Positions 34,732-42,757 of a stretch of 64,000 bases of DNA are shown piece after piece. The notes below the pieces were generated by a model, which saw only the letters and a program-made list of their open reading frames with translations, was not told the DNA's origin and did not search any database. Within the stretch, counting starts at the first letter, position 1. Each line of letters opens with the position of its first letter. Source of the stretch: Propionibacteriaceae bacterium (GTDB lineage: Bacteria; Actinomycetota; Actinomycetes; Propionibacteriales; Propionibacteriaceae); NCBI GenBank assembly GCA_016717345.1, contig JADKFR010000004.1:186001-250000 (forward strand). Reading direction: 5' to 3'. The translations under genes were made by a program, and so were the position numbers.

Positions 34732-35675
34732 CAGCGACCGGCTTGGAGTTCGAAGACCTCGGCCTCGGTCGGCATCGCCGTCGAGCATTCCAGCCGTGAA
34801 GCCACGAGGGCTCCGGCAGCGTTGGCGAAGCTGAGGAGGCGGCGCAGGTCCCAGCCCTGCAACAACCCGTGACACACCGCCCCGCCGAAAGCGTCGCCGG
34901 CACCGAGTCCGTTGATCACCTCGACCATCACCGGGGGCACTTCGACCTCTTCGTCAGCAGTCATGGCCAGCACCCCGCGGGGGCCCTGCTTCACGATCGC
35001 CAGTTCGATCCCGCGCTCCAGCAGCGCGGCCGCGGCCCGCTTCGGCTCGGTCTCCCCCACCGCCACCCGGCACTCCTCACGGTTGCCGATGGCCACCGTG
35101 CATTGGGCGAGCGCGCGTTCCGCCTGCCGGGTGGCTTCGGCCTCGTCGGTCCAGAAGTTCGGACGGTAATCCAGGTCGATGATGGTGTGTGGACGACGGG
35201 CCCGCAGCTGCCAGGCGGCCGCGTGGGACTGCCGGCTCGGCTCAGCCGACAGGCCGGTCAGGGTCGCCCAGTAGACCCTCGCCTCGACGATCTCGGCCAG
35301 CGGCAGGTCGTCGATCTCGATCCGCAGGTCCGGGGCCTGGGGGTAGCGGTAGAAGTAGAGCGGGAAATCATCGGGGGGGAAGATCTCACAGAAGGTCACC
35401 GGCGTGGGGAGCCACTTGTCGGTGCCGACGTGCTCGGTGGAGACGCCGAGTTCAGCCAGCTTGAGCCGCACGAAACGCCCGAAAGGATCATTCCCCGTGC
35501 GGGTGATGAGGGTGGACGAGTGACCGTAGCGGGCAGCCGCTACCGCGACATTGGCGGCGCTGCCACCAAGGAACTTCCCGAAGGTGGTGACTTCCTCCAG
35601 GGGCACACCGATCTGCATCGGGTAAATGTCGACACCGACCCGTCCGATGCATACCACGTCGTAGCGCTGGACCAT
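34731..35675 (-). CDS. iolC: 5-dehydro-2-deoxygluconokinase
   Basis: A PfkB-family sugar kinase of about 314 residues that phosphorylates 2-deoxy-5-keto-gluconate in inositol catabolism. It starts MVQRYDVVCIGRVGVDIYPM and has the substrate loop FLGGSAANVAVAAARYGHSS. The catalytic motif INGLGAGDAFGGAVCHGLLQ contains the base Asp. I prefer ATG 35675; a TTG at 35696 in the same frame would add seven residues and neither has a good ribosome binding site. It is divergent from the GntR gene and followed directly by the Cgl0159 fragment, the order seen in corynebacterial iol loci. Confidence 0.87.
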   Translation of the reverse strand: MVQRYDVVCIGRVGVDIYPMQIGVPLEEVTTFGKFLGGSAANVAVAAARYGHSSTLITRTGNDPFGRFVRLKLAELGVSTEHVGTDKWLPTPVTFCEIFPPDDFPLYFYRYPQAPDLRIEIDDLPLAEIVEARVYWATLTGLSAEPSRQSHAAAWQLRARRPHTIIDLDYRPNFWTDEAEATRQAERALAQCTVAIGNREECRVAVGETEPKRAAAALLERGIELAIVKQGPRGVLAMTADEEVEVPPVMVEVINGLGAGDAFGGAVCHGLLQGWDLRRLLSFANAAGALVASRLECSTAMPTEAEVFELQAGR

Positions 35676-35713
35676 GGGTTCAGCATGCCGCTGCAAAGCC
35701 GCCTTGTCAAGAT

Positions 35714-35738
35714 TTGTTAGGACAATAAGCTATATTGT
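35714..35738. promoter_or_regulatory. Palindromic operator candidates in the iolC/GntR divergent promoter region
   Basis: Two overlapping inverted repeats, TTGT-TAGG-ACAA (35714-35725) and ACAATA-AGCTA-TATTGT (35722-35738), lie in an unusually AT-rich stretch between the divergent iolC and GntR starts. They are well placed to bind the GntR regulator and control both directions. Confidence 0.6.
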
Positions 35739-35768
35739 TTGATTGGAGATTAGGTTATCCTGCACGTC

Positions 35769-36509
35769 ATGACCATTCAGATCCCGGTCTCCATCGATCG
35801 CAGCAGCCCGGTGCCGCTCTATCATCAGCTGGCTGAGCAGTTGGCGAAGTCGATCGATGACGGCGTGTTGAAGCCTGGAGACTCCTTCGAGAATGAACTG
35901 TCCCTAGCCGATCGCCTCGACCTGTCGCGCCCCACCGTCCGGCGGGCGATCGTCGAGTTGGTCACCCGCGGGCTGCTGGTGCGACGCCGGGGCATCGGGA
36001 CCACCGTGGCCCAGGAGGTCATCCACCGCCGCAATGAACTGACCAGCCTCTACGACGACCTGGCCAATGGCGGACGAACTCCCACGACGGAGATCCTGCA
36101 GTTGGTCACCGACTACGTCGATCAGCGCGCTTCCCAGGTCCTGGGCCTGCCCAAGGAGACGCCGCTGGTCTACATCGAGCGGTTGCGTTCGGTGCCCGAA
36201 GGCCCGATGGCCATCCTGAAGAACTGGCTGGCACCCAGCTTCGCCGACGTGACCGCAGAAGGCCTCAACGAGAAGGGCCTGTACGCGCTGCTGCGCTCCC
36301 GCGGCCACGTCCCCGCAGTGGCCCACCAGACCATCGGAGCGCGTCCGGCGGTGGCCGAGGAGCGCCGCCTGCTGCAGCTGGACAAGAATGACCCGGTGCT
36401 GACGATGTCGCGTCGCGCCTATGATGCAGCCGGGCATCCGGTGGAGTTCGGCGACCACTGCTATCGCTACGACCGGTACAAGTTCGACATCACCGTCTAC
36501 AGCACGTAA
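35769..36509 (+). CDS. GntR family (HutC/UTRA) transcriptional regulator, likely controls the iol genes
   Basis: A 246-residue regulator. Residues about 10-80 form the winged HTH (PVPLYHQLAEQLAKSIDDGV, ELSLADRLDLSRPTVRRAIV). Residues about 95-240 form the UTRA ligand domain (PLVYIERLRSVPEGPMAILK and the closing FGDHCYRYDRYKFDITV). Divergence from iolC matches the iolR-iolC layout of Corynebacterium, so an IolR-like repressor of inositol genes is likely. The ATG at 35769 is the first in a frame that begins right after the AT-rich operator region; no strong ribosome binding site is visible. Confidence 0.87.
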   Translation: MTIQIPVSIDRSSPVPLYHQLAEQLAKSIDDGVLKPGDSFENELSLADRLDLSRPTVRRAIVELVTRGLLVRRRGIGTTVAQEVIHRRNELTSLYDDLANGGRTPTTEILQLVTDYVDQRASQVLGLPKETPLVYIERLRSVPEGPMAILKNWLAPSFADVTAEGLNEKGLYALLRSRGHVPAVAHQTIGARPAVAEERRLLQLDKNDPVLTMSRRAYDAAGHPVEFGDHCYRYDRYKFDITVYST

Positions 36510-36550
36510 GGCCTGGCGGTCCCCAAGAACGGCACGAGGCCGCGGACGGG

Positions 36551-36793
36551 TCAGTGGCGCTTGAGCCGGACCAGATCCCCGTCCACCGGAGGGGGCATGG
36601 AACGCTTCTTCACCGCCATGTAGATGAAGGCGCCGATCGCGGCCGCACTGCCCACGATCACCATCACCCACCCGAGCACCGGATCTCCGCCTGCGTCGGC
36701 CGGGGTTTCGGCCTGCGCGCTCGGGGCCCACAGGACAGTCACCAACACGGTCCCGATCACCCAGCCCCACCCTCGTGCGAGTCGCCGCTGCAT
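36551..36793 (-). CDS. Small membrane protein, function unknown
   Basis: An 80-residue protein with an N-terminal signal-like segment (GWGWVIGTVLVTVLWAPSAQA), a short acidic loop and one membrane helix (PVLGWVMVIVGSAAAIGAFIYM). A basic tail follows, ending DGDLVRLKRH. The ATG at 36793 has an excellent GAGGAGG ribosome binding site, which supports real expression; the upstream open extension does not. I do not recognise a family. Confidence 0.65.
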   Translation of the reverse strand: MQRRLARGWGWVIGTVLVTVLWAPSAQAETPADAGGDPVLGWVMVIVGSAAAIGAFIYMAVKKRSMPPPVDGDLVRLKRH

Positions 36794-36883
36794 TGGGGCC
36801 TCCTCAAAGCCGTGGACTTCCGGTGAGGCTAGCACGCCGGCCCCGTGGGGGACGGAGCCAGCGGGCCTCACCTGCCTGGAACG

Positions 36884-37024
36884 CTAGGCCCCGAGCTCGG
36901 CCTGGATGCGAGCGAGCATGCGGCGGTTGATCCGGCCGGCCTCCTGCCCAGCCGGACACGCAACCGACACCCACCCCCCGCCCCGGATCTCGCGCAGGGG
37001 GGGGAACCCCGGGGCGAAGGGCAC
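36884..37024 (-). CDS. Possible 46-residue protein downstream of the TM0106-like nuclease gene
   Basis: GTG at 37024, with GAGGG just upstream, opens MPFAPGFPPLREIRGGGWVS and closes AGRINRRMLARIQAELGA before a TAG. The C-terminal half looks protein-like, with an amphipathic helix, and it starts 7 bp after the nuclease stop on the same strand. It crosses two long G/C homopolymers, so its frame is fragile, and I recognise no family. It may be a real small gene or the tail of a decayed one. Confidence 0.3.
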   Translation of the reverse strand: MPFAPGFPPLREIRGGGWVSVACPAGQEAGRINRRMLARIQAELGA

Positions 37025-37031
37025 GTCGCCC

Positions 37032-38690
37032 TCAGCCGAACGAGCGGAGCCAGCGCCGGAGTTGCCAGGTGGCCTGGACGTCGTCCTCGTTGTATTCCAG
37101 GACGCGCGTCCGGGCCTGCTCGCGGAGTTCGGGGGTGGCCCCGCCGACGGCGTCGGCGAACCAGTGCATGCTGTTCAGGCCGCCGGGATCCTCGTCGCGC
37201 CAGGCGAACCCGGCTCCGTGAGTGGCCACCACCTTCAGGCCCAGGCCGTTGGTGCCGAAGAAGTTCGTCCGCACGATCCCGAAGAGGTCCACGAAATTGG
37301 CACGGGCGTACTCCACCGCCCAGGTCAGCACCGGATGGTCGGTCGCCGCGGCCAACCGCGCGATCCGGATCACCTCGTAGTCGGAATAGTGGTAGACCAG
37401 CGCGTCGCCGTGCGACACCCGCTCGCGCAGCCAGCCCAACGCTTCGACCGCCAGTGCCGCCTCGCTGGCCGCGTCCAGGGCGGAGAAGTCGGAGAAGTGC
37501 CGGTAGCCGAGTTCGCCGGTGGCCGGATCGGAGACCCAGAAGCCCCACAGGTACACCCGGTCGTCCCACGAGGTCTCGATGTCGATGTCGATCTCCAGGG
37601 CTGCCGCCGGGACGTCGATGGCGTCCTCGCCCGTCCGCTCGAGGTGGACGCCATCGCGCAGCAGCACTGAGCGCCGCTGCGCCAGCCGCAGCCGGTCCTC
37701 AGCGCCCAACCGGTGACCCACCTGGGGCAGGTAGGTAGGGAGCAGCTGCTCCAGGTCCGCGCTGGCCAGGTCGCTCACCGTGACGATCCCGGCCCGGCGC
37801 AGAGCCGTGATCTCGTGGCTGTCCAGCGGTGACTTGCTGATCCGCAGGCTGAGGTCGTCGTCGTCGAGCTGAGGACGACAGACCTCCCACCAGGGGCACC
37901 AATTGCACTCCCCGGTGACCACCGGAGGTATCACAGCCGGCTCGTCGGGAGCCAGCAGGCCGGCGCTCTCGGCGATCCGCAGTCGCAGTGCGAACTCGTC
38001 GTCGTAGCGCTGCAAGGCTGACACGGAGGTCTCGCACGGCTCGGCGGTCCCGCCGGCCGGGGGGACCGCCAGTTCGCTCAGGTCGAGCCAGATCGCCGGC
38101 CCGGGGGCGCCGTCCACCTCGTCCGTGCCGATCGCGAGCGCCCACGGCGTCCCCGTCGCACCGACGCCCATCGCGGACAGCATCCGGTGGAAGTGCGCGA
38201 GTTGGAGCACGTTCTGGTAGCGCCAATGCCAGCGATACCGGAATCCCTGTCGCACCTCCCGCCGCTGCAGGTCGTCCACAGGGGAGGCCACCAGCGGGGT
38301 GTCGTCGCGGCGGGGATCCAGCAGCTTCTGGGACTTCACCATGCCCGGCAGATATCCCGTTGATTCGCGGACCAGCAGGTCGGGGCGGCCCGAGCGATGG
38401 CCCTGCTCGTCGCGGGGAAGCAGCCCGCCGATCACCACGTCCGCCCTTGAATCGAGGGCGGCGAGGGTGGCTTCGACCTGGACCTGGGACGGTTGGTCTC
38501 TCAGCGGTCGGAGGTCGACGACGCTGCCGGTGCCCGCGGCGATGCGGTCCAGGATCCTGGCCACGAACTCGGGCCCCCCGCGGTTGGCGAACAGGGTGGG
38601 GCGTGGGTCCGGACGCTCCAACCCGGGCCGGAACAGGTTGTGGGTCTTGACCGGACAGCTGCGGGCGGCGTAAGGGTCCAGCGTCAGCAT
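37032..38690 (-). CDS. TM0106 family RecB-like putative nuclease
   Basis: A 552-residue protein starting MLTLDPYAARSCPVKTHNLF. The N-terminal RecB-like domain has RPDLLVRESTGYLPGMVKSQ and a C-terminal cysteine group (VTGECNWCPWWEVCRPQ) that resembles iron-sulfur nuclease clusters. A helix-hairpin-like segment (ALRRAGIVTVSDLASADLEQ) follows. The C-terminal half is an RNase H-like exonuclease fold: ALEIDIDIETSWDDRVYLWG, YHYSDYEVIRIARL, YNEDDVQATWQLRRWL. DNA processing is inferred; the family is uncharacterised and no attached helicase is present. Its ATG overlaps the menG stop (TGATG), an odd pairing with a quinone gene. Confidence 0.85.
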   Translation of the reverse strand: MLTLDPYAARSCPVKTHNLFRPGLERPDPRPTLFANRGGPEFVARILDRIAAGTGSVVDLRPLRDQPSQVQVEATLAALDSRADVVIGGLLPRDEQGHRSGRPDLLVRESTGYLPGMVKSQKLLDPRRDDTPLVASPVDDLQRREVRQGFRYRWHWRYQNVLQLAHFHRMLSAMGVGATGTPWALAIGTDEVDGAPGPAIWLDLSELAVPPAGGTAEPCETSVSALQRYDDEFALRLRIAESAGLLAPDEPAVIPPVVTGECNWCPWWEVCRPQLDDDDLSLRISKSPLDSHEITALRRAGIVTVSDLASADLEQLLPTYLPQVGHRLGAEDRLRLAQRRSVLLRDGVHLERTGEDAIDVPAAALEIDIDIETSWDDRVYLWGFWVSDPATGELGYRHFSDFSALDAASEAALAVEALGWLRERVSHGDALVYHYSDYEVIRIARLAAATDHPVLTWAVEYARANFVDLFGIVRTNFFGTNGLGLKVVATHGAGFAWRDEDPGGLNSMHWFADAVGGATPELREQARTRVLEYNEDDVQATWQLRRWLRSFG

Positions 38691-39391
38691 CAGGCGTGAG
38701 CTCGGTGCAGGGCGACGATGCCCCCCGAAAGGTTCTTCCAGCCGACGCCCTTCCACCCGGCGGCCGACATCAGGTCGGCCAGCGACCGCTGGTCCGGCCA
38801 GTCCCGAATCGACTCGCCGAGATAGTCGTAGGCCGCGGGATTGGACGAACCGAGCGCGGCAACCTTGGGCAGGGCGGTCACCAGGTAGCGGTGATAGACG
38901 CTGCGGAATGGCGTCCACGTGGGGGTCGAGAACTCGCAGATCACGATCCGGCCCCCGGGCCGGGTCACCCGGCGCAGCTCGGCAAGGGCGGCAGGCGTGT
39001 CCTCGACGTTGCGCAGCCCGAACGAGATGGTGACCGCGTCGAAGGCATGGTCGGCAAAGGGCAGCGCGAGCGCGTCGGCGTTGACGAAGGGCAGTTCCGG
39101 GTGCTTGCTCTTGCCGACGGTGAGCATCCCGAGACTGAGATCGGTCGGGACGACCACCGCCCCCTTGTCGGCGAACGGGACGGACGACGTTCCGGTGCCG
39201 GCGGCCAGGTCGAGGATGCGCTGGCTGCGCCGCGGATCGATCGCCGCGACCGTCTCGGCCCGCCAGTGTCGGTCCTGCCCGAGCGAGAGCAGGTCGTTCA
39301 TCACGTCGTAGCGCGACGCCACCTGGTCGAACATCGCCGCGACCTCGGTGCGGCGGCGCTCCAAGGTGGCCCGGGCTTCACTCTTCTCCAC
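38690..39391 (-). CDS. menG: Demethylmenaquinone methyltransferase
   Basis: A 233-residue SAM-dependent methyltransferase of the UbiE/MenG family, the ring C-methylation step of menaquinone synthesis. It has VASRYDVMNDLLSLGQDRHW, the SAM motif ILDLAAGTGTSSVPFA, the UbiE signature FGLRNVEDTPAALAEL and RVTRPGGRIVICEFSTPT. The C-terminus has YDYLGESIRDWPDQRSLADL. The GTG at 39391 is preceded by AGGGA; a longer frame is less likely. It is transcribed away from the large repeat array. Confidence 0.92.
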   Translation of the reverse strand: MEKSEARATLERRRTEVAAMFDQVASRYDVMNDLLSLGQDRHWRAETVAAIDPRRSQRILDLAAGTGTSSVPFADKGAVVVPTDLSLGMLTVGKSKHPELPFVNADALALPFADHAFDAVTISFGLRNVEDTPAALAELRRVTRPGGRIVICEFSTPTWTPFRSVYHRYLVTALPKVAALGSSNPAAYDYLGESIRDWPDQRSLADLMSAAGWKGVGWKNLSGGIVALHRAHA

Positions 39392-39484
39392 GTCCCTAGC
39401 CTGCCACGCGCCACCCACACCCCCTAACCCCGTCCGCCGTCCTCGGCCTCGGGCTCGGGCTCCTCGGGCCCTGGGCTCGTGCCC

Positions 39485-39568
39485 GGCTGGGTCGTCCTCG
39501 GCGCTCGTCCTCGGCTGGGTCGTCCTCGGCGCTCGTCCTCGGCTGGGTCGTCCTCGGCGCTCGTCCTC
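39485..39568. repeat. 28-bp tandem repeat, three perfect copies
   Basis: The unit GGCTGGGTCGTCCTCGGCGC then TCGTCCTC occurs at 39485, 39513 and 39541, followed by a degenerate piece. It lies 94 bp upstream of the menG start codon and leads directly into the larger array. Confidence 0.95.
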
Positions 39569-39592
39569 CCGTCGCTCGTCCTCCTAGCCGCT

Positions 39593-40140
39593 CCCTTCCC
39601 GACTTTGCGCCCCTGGGGTGACTTTGCGCGGGCTATTGAGGGCGCAGGGTGACTGACGGGGCGCAGAGTGGCAGGGGGCTGGTGTGAGGGCGCCGGGGAC
39701 GGAGGACCCGCCTCCCTTCCCGACTTTGCGCCCCTGCGCTGACTTTGCCCGTCCCTTCCCGACCTTGCGCCCCTGGGGTGACTTTGCGCGGGCTATTGAG
39801 GGCGCAGAGTGACTGACGGGGCGCAGAGTGGCATGGGGCAGGTGTGAGGGCGCCGGGGACGGAGGACCCGCCTCCCTTCCCGACTTTGCGCCCCTGCGCT
39901 GACTTTGCCCGTCCCTTCCCGACCTTGCGCCCCTGGGGTGACTTTGCGCGGGCTATTGAGGGCGCAGAGTGACTGACGGGGCGCAGAGTCGCAGGGGGGG
40001 AGGGCGCAGGGTGACTGACGGGGCGCAGAGTCGCAGGGGAGAGCGCAGGGGGGGGGTGACGGACGGGGGCGCAGGGTGACTGGCGGGGCGCAGAGTGACT
40101 GACGGGGCGCAGAGTGACTGACGGGGCGCAGAGTCACAGG
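39593..40140. repeat. 160-bp repeat array rich in GCGCAGAGT / ACTTTGCGC motifs (non-coding)
   Basis: Copies start at 39593, 39753 and 39913. The first two are full length and differ at about four bases; the third diverges near 39990 into a series of short GGGGCGCAGAGTGACTGAC units. In total I count nine GCGCAGAGT on the plus strand and six ACTTTGCGC, which is its complement with one change, so the two kinds can pair as imperfect hairpins. No credible protein is encoded: a long minus-strand frame here is low-complexity (Ala/Pro/Ser/Arg) and runs into the next gene's antisense. It fills the gap between the divergent menG and ABC transporter genes. Function unknown. Confidence 0.9.
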
Positions 40141-40234
40141 GGGAGGAGGAGCGGGGGAGGCGGGAAGGGGGGAGGAGGGAGGGCTCTGAGTGGCCGGTTC
40201 GCGACCCGTTGGGAAGTGGGGGACAATCGAGCCC

Positions 40235-40897
40235 ATGGCGAAACGTACGCCGGTGCTCAAGGTCACCGCTCTGAAGAAGGCCTTCGGGCCTGTGGTCATC
40301 GTCGACGGCTTCAACCTTGAAGTCCACGCCGGCGAGGCGGTGGCACTGACGGGACGCAACGGCGCCGGCAAGTCCACGGTGCTGCGCTGTCTGGTGGGCG
40401 CCGACCAGCCGGACGAGGGCAGCATCCTGGTGGACGGGGTGGCCGTCAGCGAGACCAACCCCCAGATCCGGCGGGACGTGGCCACCGTGATCGACGATCT
40501 CGACTTCTTCCCCGATCTCAGCGTCGTGGAGCACCTTGACCTGTTGGCCCGGGCGCACGGCATCGCCGATGCCGAGGCGGCCGTGGACGAGGTGCTGCAC
40601 GAGGTGCAGTTGGTGCCGCAGTCAGGCCAACTGCCGTCCACCCTGTCGTCGGGCCAGCGCCGCCGGCTGGCTCTGGCGACCGCGTTCGTCCGTCCGCGCA
40701 AGCTGCTGATCCTTGATGAGCCCGAACAGCGCCTGGACACCGAGGGCGTTGCCTGGCTGGCCGCCCGGCTCGCTGCCGAGCGGTCACGCGGTCTGGCCAT
40801 CGTGATGGCGAGCCACGAACCCACGCTGGTCCGGGCGGTCGCCACCAAGGTCGTGCGGTTGACGCCCTCGGCGGAGGCGCCCGATGTCGAGGCCTGA
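40235..40897 (+). CDS. ABC transporter ATP-binding protein
   Basis: A 220-residue ABC ATPase. Walker A is LTGRNGAGKSTVLRCL (about residues 42-57), the signature is LSSGQRRRLALATAF, Walker B is KLLILDEPEQRLD and the H-loop is VMASHEP. The signature uses SSGQ in place of SGGQ. The next gene, 24 bp on, is a DUF6297 membrane protein, so this is the energising half of an exporter-like pair. The ATG at 40235 is the first good start after the repeat array; a GACAAT box is seven bases upstream, so leaderless expression is possible. Confidence 0.9.
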   Translation: MAKRTPVLKVTALKKAFGPVVIVDGFNLEVHAGEAVALTGRNGAGKSTVLRCLVGADQPDEGSILVDGVAVSETNPQIRRDVATVIDDLDFFPDLSVVEHLDLLARAHGIADAEAAVDEVLHEVQLVPQSGQLPSTLSSGQRRRLALATAFVRPRKLLILDEPEQRLDTEGVAWLAARLAAERSRGLAIVMASHEPTLVRAVATKVVRLTPSAEAPDVEA

Positions 40898-40921
40898 GCT
40901 GAGCCCAACGCGGAGGCGCTC

Positions 40922-42652
40922 ATGAGCAAGAAGTCCCGCAAGTTGATCCGGGCCACACCGCCCCCACCCGAGCAGGCGACTCCCGAGCTGCTGCCCGAGG
41001 CTGCCATCCCCGTCCCGGAACTTCAGCAGCGCTTCTACTTCCTGCCCGACACCCCAGCGCTGGCGGTGCACGAGAAGGAACTCCACGACCTGATGAAGGT
41101 GTGGCGGCACGGGCGGGCCACCCGAACCATCTGGGAGGTGCTGCAGGACGGTTACGTGGCCCTCTTCACCGTGGTGCTGATCGGGGCCATGGTCGTCAAC
41201 GTGGTGCTTCACGCGCAATCGGGGGCTGCCGGCTGCTCGACCCAGAGTTGCGCCTCGGCCCGGCTGCTGATGCCGACCGCCATGGTGTTCCTGAGTTACG
41301 CCTTCACGTTGTCCATCGCCCGACTCTTCGGCCCGGTGCTGGCTTCGGCAGCCGAGGGCTTCTGGTTGATGGACGCCCCGATCAGCCGACGGCGGCTACT
41401 GCGCGGCCGCATGGTCACCCCCGTGGTGATCGCTGGAGCGCTGTCTGCCGTCCTGACCGCCTTGTCGGCCGCCCTGGTGGGTATGGACGTGGCCAGCCTG
41501 CTCGTCTGGACGGTGGCCGCCGGGCTGGGAAGCTCGGCGCTGATGGCGTGGGCCGCCGCTGAGCAGGGCTTGGAGCGGGTCACGCTGGTGCGCCTGCTGC
41601 TGGGCGTCTTCGGGGGCCTGGCACTGGCCGTCCTGCTGGGCGTGGTCTCGATCGCCGCCGGCTGGCTCCCGGCCACCGGCGCCCTCGCGAGCCAGAGCGC
41701 GTGGTGGATCGGGGTCGGCGTCATCGTGGCGGCCGGGGTCGGACTGGCGGTCGCCCTCCGGTCGGCCGGCCAGCGACTCGAACGCATCCGACGCGCCCGG
41801 CTGGTCAGTGGCGGCTCGCTGGTCTCCGGCATGCAGGGGGCCATGTTCGCTCTCGACTTCGGGCTGATCCGCGACATCCTGGTCGAGCGTGAGGCCGCCG
41901 AGCGCGGCCACGTCCGCCCCACGAAGGGACGCGGTCTCGGGGTCACGGCGCTCATCTGGCGGGACGTGGAGCGCCTGAAGCGCAACCCGAAGGCGTTCAT
42001 CGCCCTGGCGGTGAGCCTCGTCGTCCCCTACGCGGGCGACGCCCTGCGGATGAGCCAGCTCAATCCGCTGATCAGCGCGATCGGCCTGTTCATCGCCCTG
42101 GTGCCGTTCCTGGGGAGCCTGCGCGTCCTCACCCGGACGGGGGGGCTGGCGCGGGCCCTACCGTTCAAGACCTCGACGATCCGGACGGCGGCCATGGCCG
42201 TCCCGGCGGCCCTGGCGCTGCTGTGGGCGGTGGCGACCACCCCCGCGTTCATCGGCATCGCCCAGACCGGCGCCGACCGGAGCCTGTTCAACGGGTTCGC
42301 CACAGCCCTGGTGACAGGGGTGGCGGGTCTCTTCGGGGCCGTCCGCTGGGTGACGGGCAAGAAGGTCGACTTCGCGGTGCCCATGATGGCCACCGAATCA
42401 GGGGCCATGCCCCCGACCCTGCTGTTCAACCTCGTCCGCGGATTCGACATGGCGATCCTGATCACCGCGCCGTTGATCCTGCAGCAACCAGTGACCTGGT
42501 CCTTGGCCATCGCCGGGGTCGTCTTCGTCTTCCTGCGTGGCACGTTCAACATGGCAGAACTCACCGCCGAGCAGGAGGCTATGAAGCGCCAGGAGGCAGC
42601 GGCCAAGGCCGCCGGCAAGGAGAAGGTGAAGATCGTCCGTCCCGCCCGCTGA
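40922..42652 (+). CDS. DUF6297 family ABC transporter membrane protein
   Basis: A 576-residue multi-helix protein with a Pro/Glu-rich cytoplasmic N-terminus (about 75 residues). About a dozen hydrophobic segments follow (for example YVALFTVVLIGAMVVNVVL, LLMPTAMVFLSYAFTL, VVIAGALSAVLTALSAALVG, FIALAVSLVVPYAG). An amphipathic charged C-terminus closes it (EAMKRQEAAAKAAGKEKVKI). It matches the DUF6297 family that accompanies single ABC ATPases in actinobacteria. Its internal loops (PISRRRLLRGRM, WRDVERLKRNPKAF) suggest two related halves. Substrate unknown. GGAGG-like GCGGAGG precedes the ATG. Confidence 0.82.
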   Translation: MSKKSRKLIRATPPPPEQATPELLPEAAIPVPELQQRFYFLPDTPALAVHEKELHDLMKVWRHGRATRTIWEVLQDGYVALFTVVLIGAMVVNVVLHAQSGAAGCSTQSCASARLLMPTAMVFLSYAFTLSIARLFGPVLASAAEGFWLMDAPISRRRLLRGRMVTPVVIAGALSAVLTALSAALVGMDVASLLVWTVAAGLGSSALMAWAAAEQGLERVTLVRLLLGVFGGLALAVLLGVVSIAAGWLPATGALASQSAWWIGVGVIVAAGVGLAVALRSAGQRLERIRRARLVSGGSLVSGMQGAMFALDFGLIRDILVEREAAERGHVRPTKGRGLGVTALIWRDVERLKRNPKAFIALAVSLVVPYAGDALRMSQLNPLISAIGLFIALVPFLGSLRVLTRTGGLARALPFKTSTIRTAAMAVPAALALLWAVATTPAFIGIAQTGADRSLFNGFATALVTGVAGLFGAVRWVTGKKVDFAVPMMATESGAMPPTLLFNLVRGFDMAILITAPLILQQPVTWSLAIAGVVFVFLRGTFNMAELTAEQEAMKRQEAAAKAAGKEKVKIVRPAR

Positions 42653-42757
42653 GGACGGCCCGCACCGGTCGTCGAGTTTCGCCTCCACCGCGGGCGCCGG
42701 GCTCCTACCCTGAGGTCAGCGGCGGGGCGCCCGTCGGCTCGTGCGAAGGAGTCACCG

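Noticed and set aside
39485..40140. CRISPR array
   Set aside because: The repeats are adjacent with no unique spacers, units differ in size (28, 160 and short), and no cas genes are nearby.
39793..41007. 404-codon open frame on the minus strand across the repeat array
   Set aside because: It is low-complexity Pro/Ser/Arg sequence from the repeats, followed by antisense of the ABC genes; it has no domain and no ribosome binding site.
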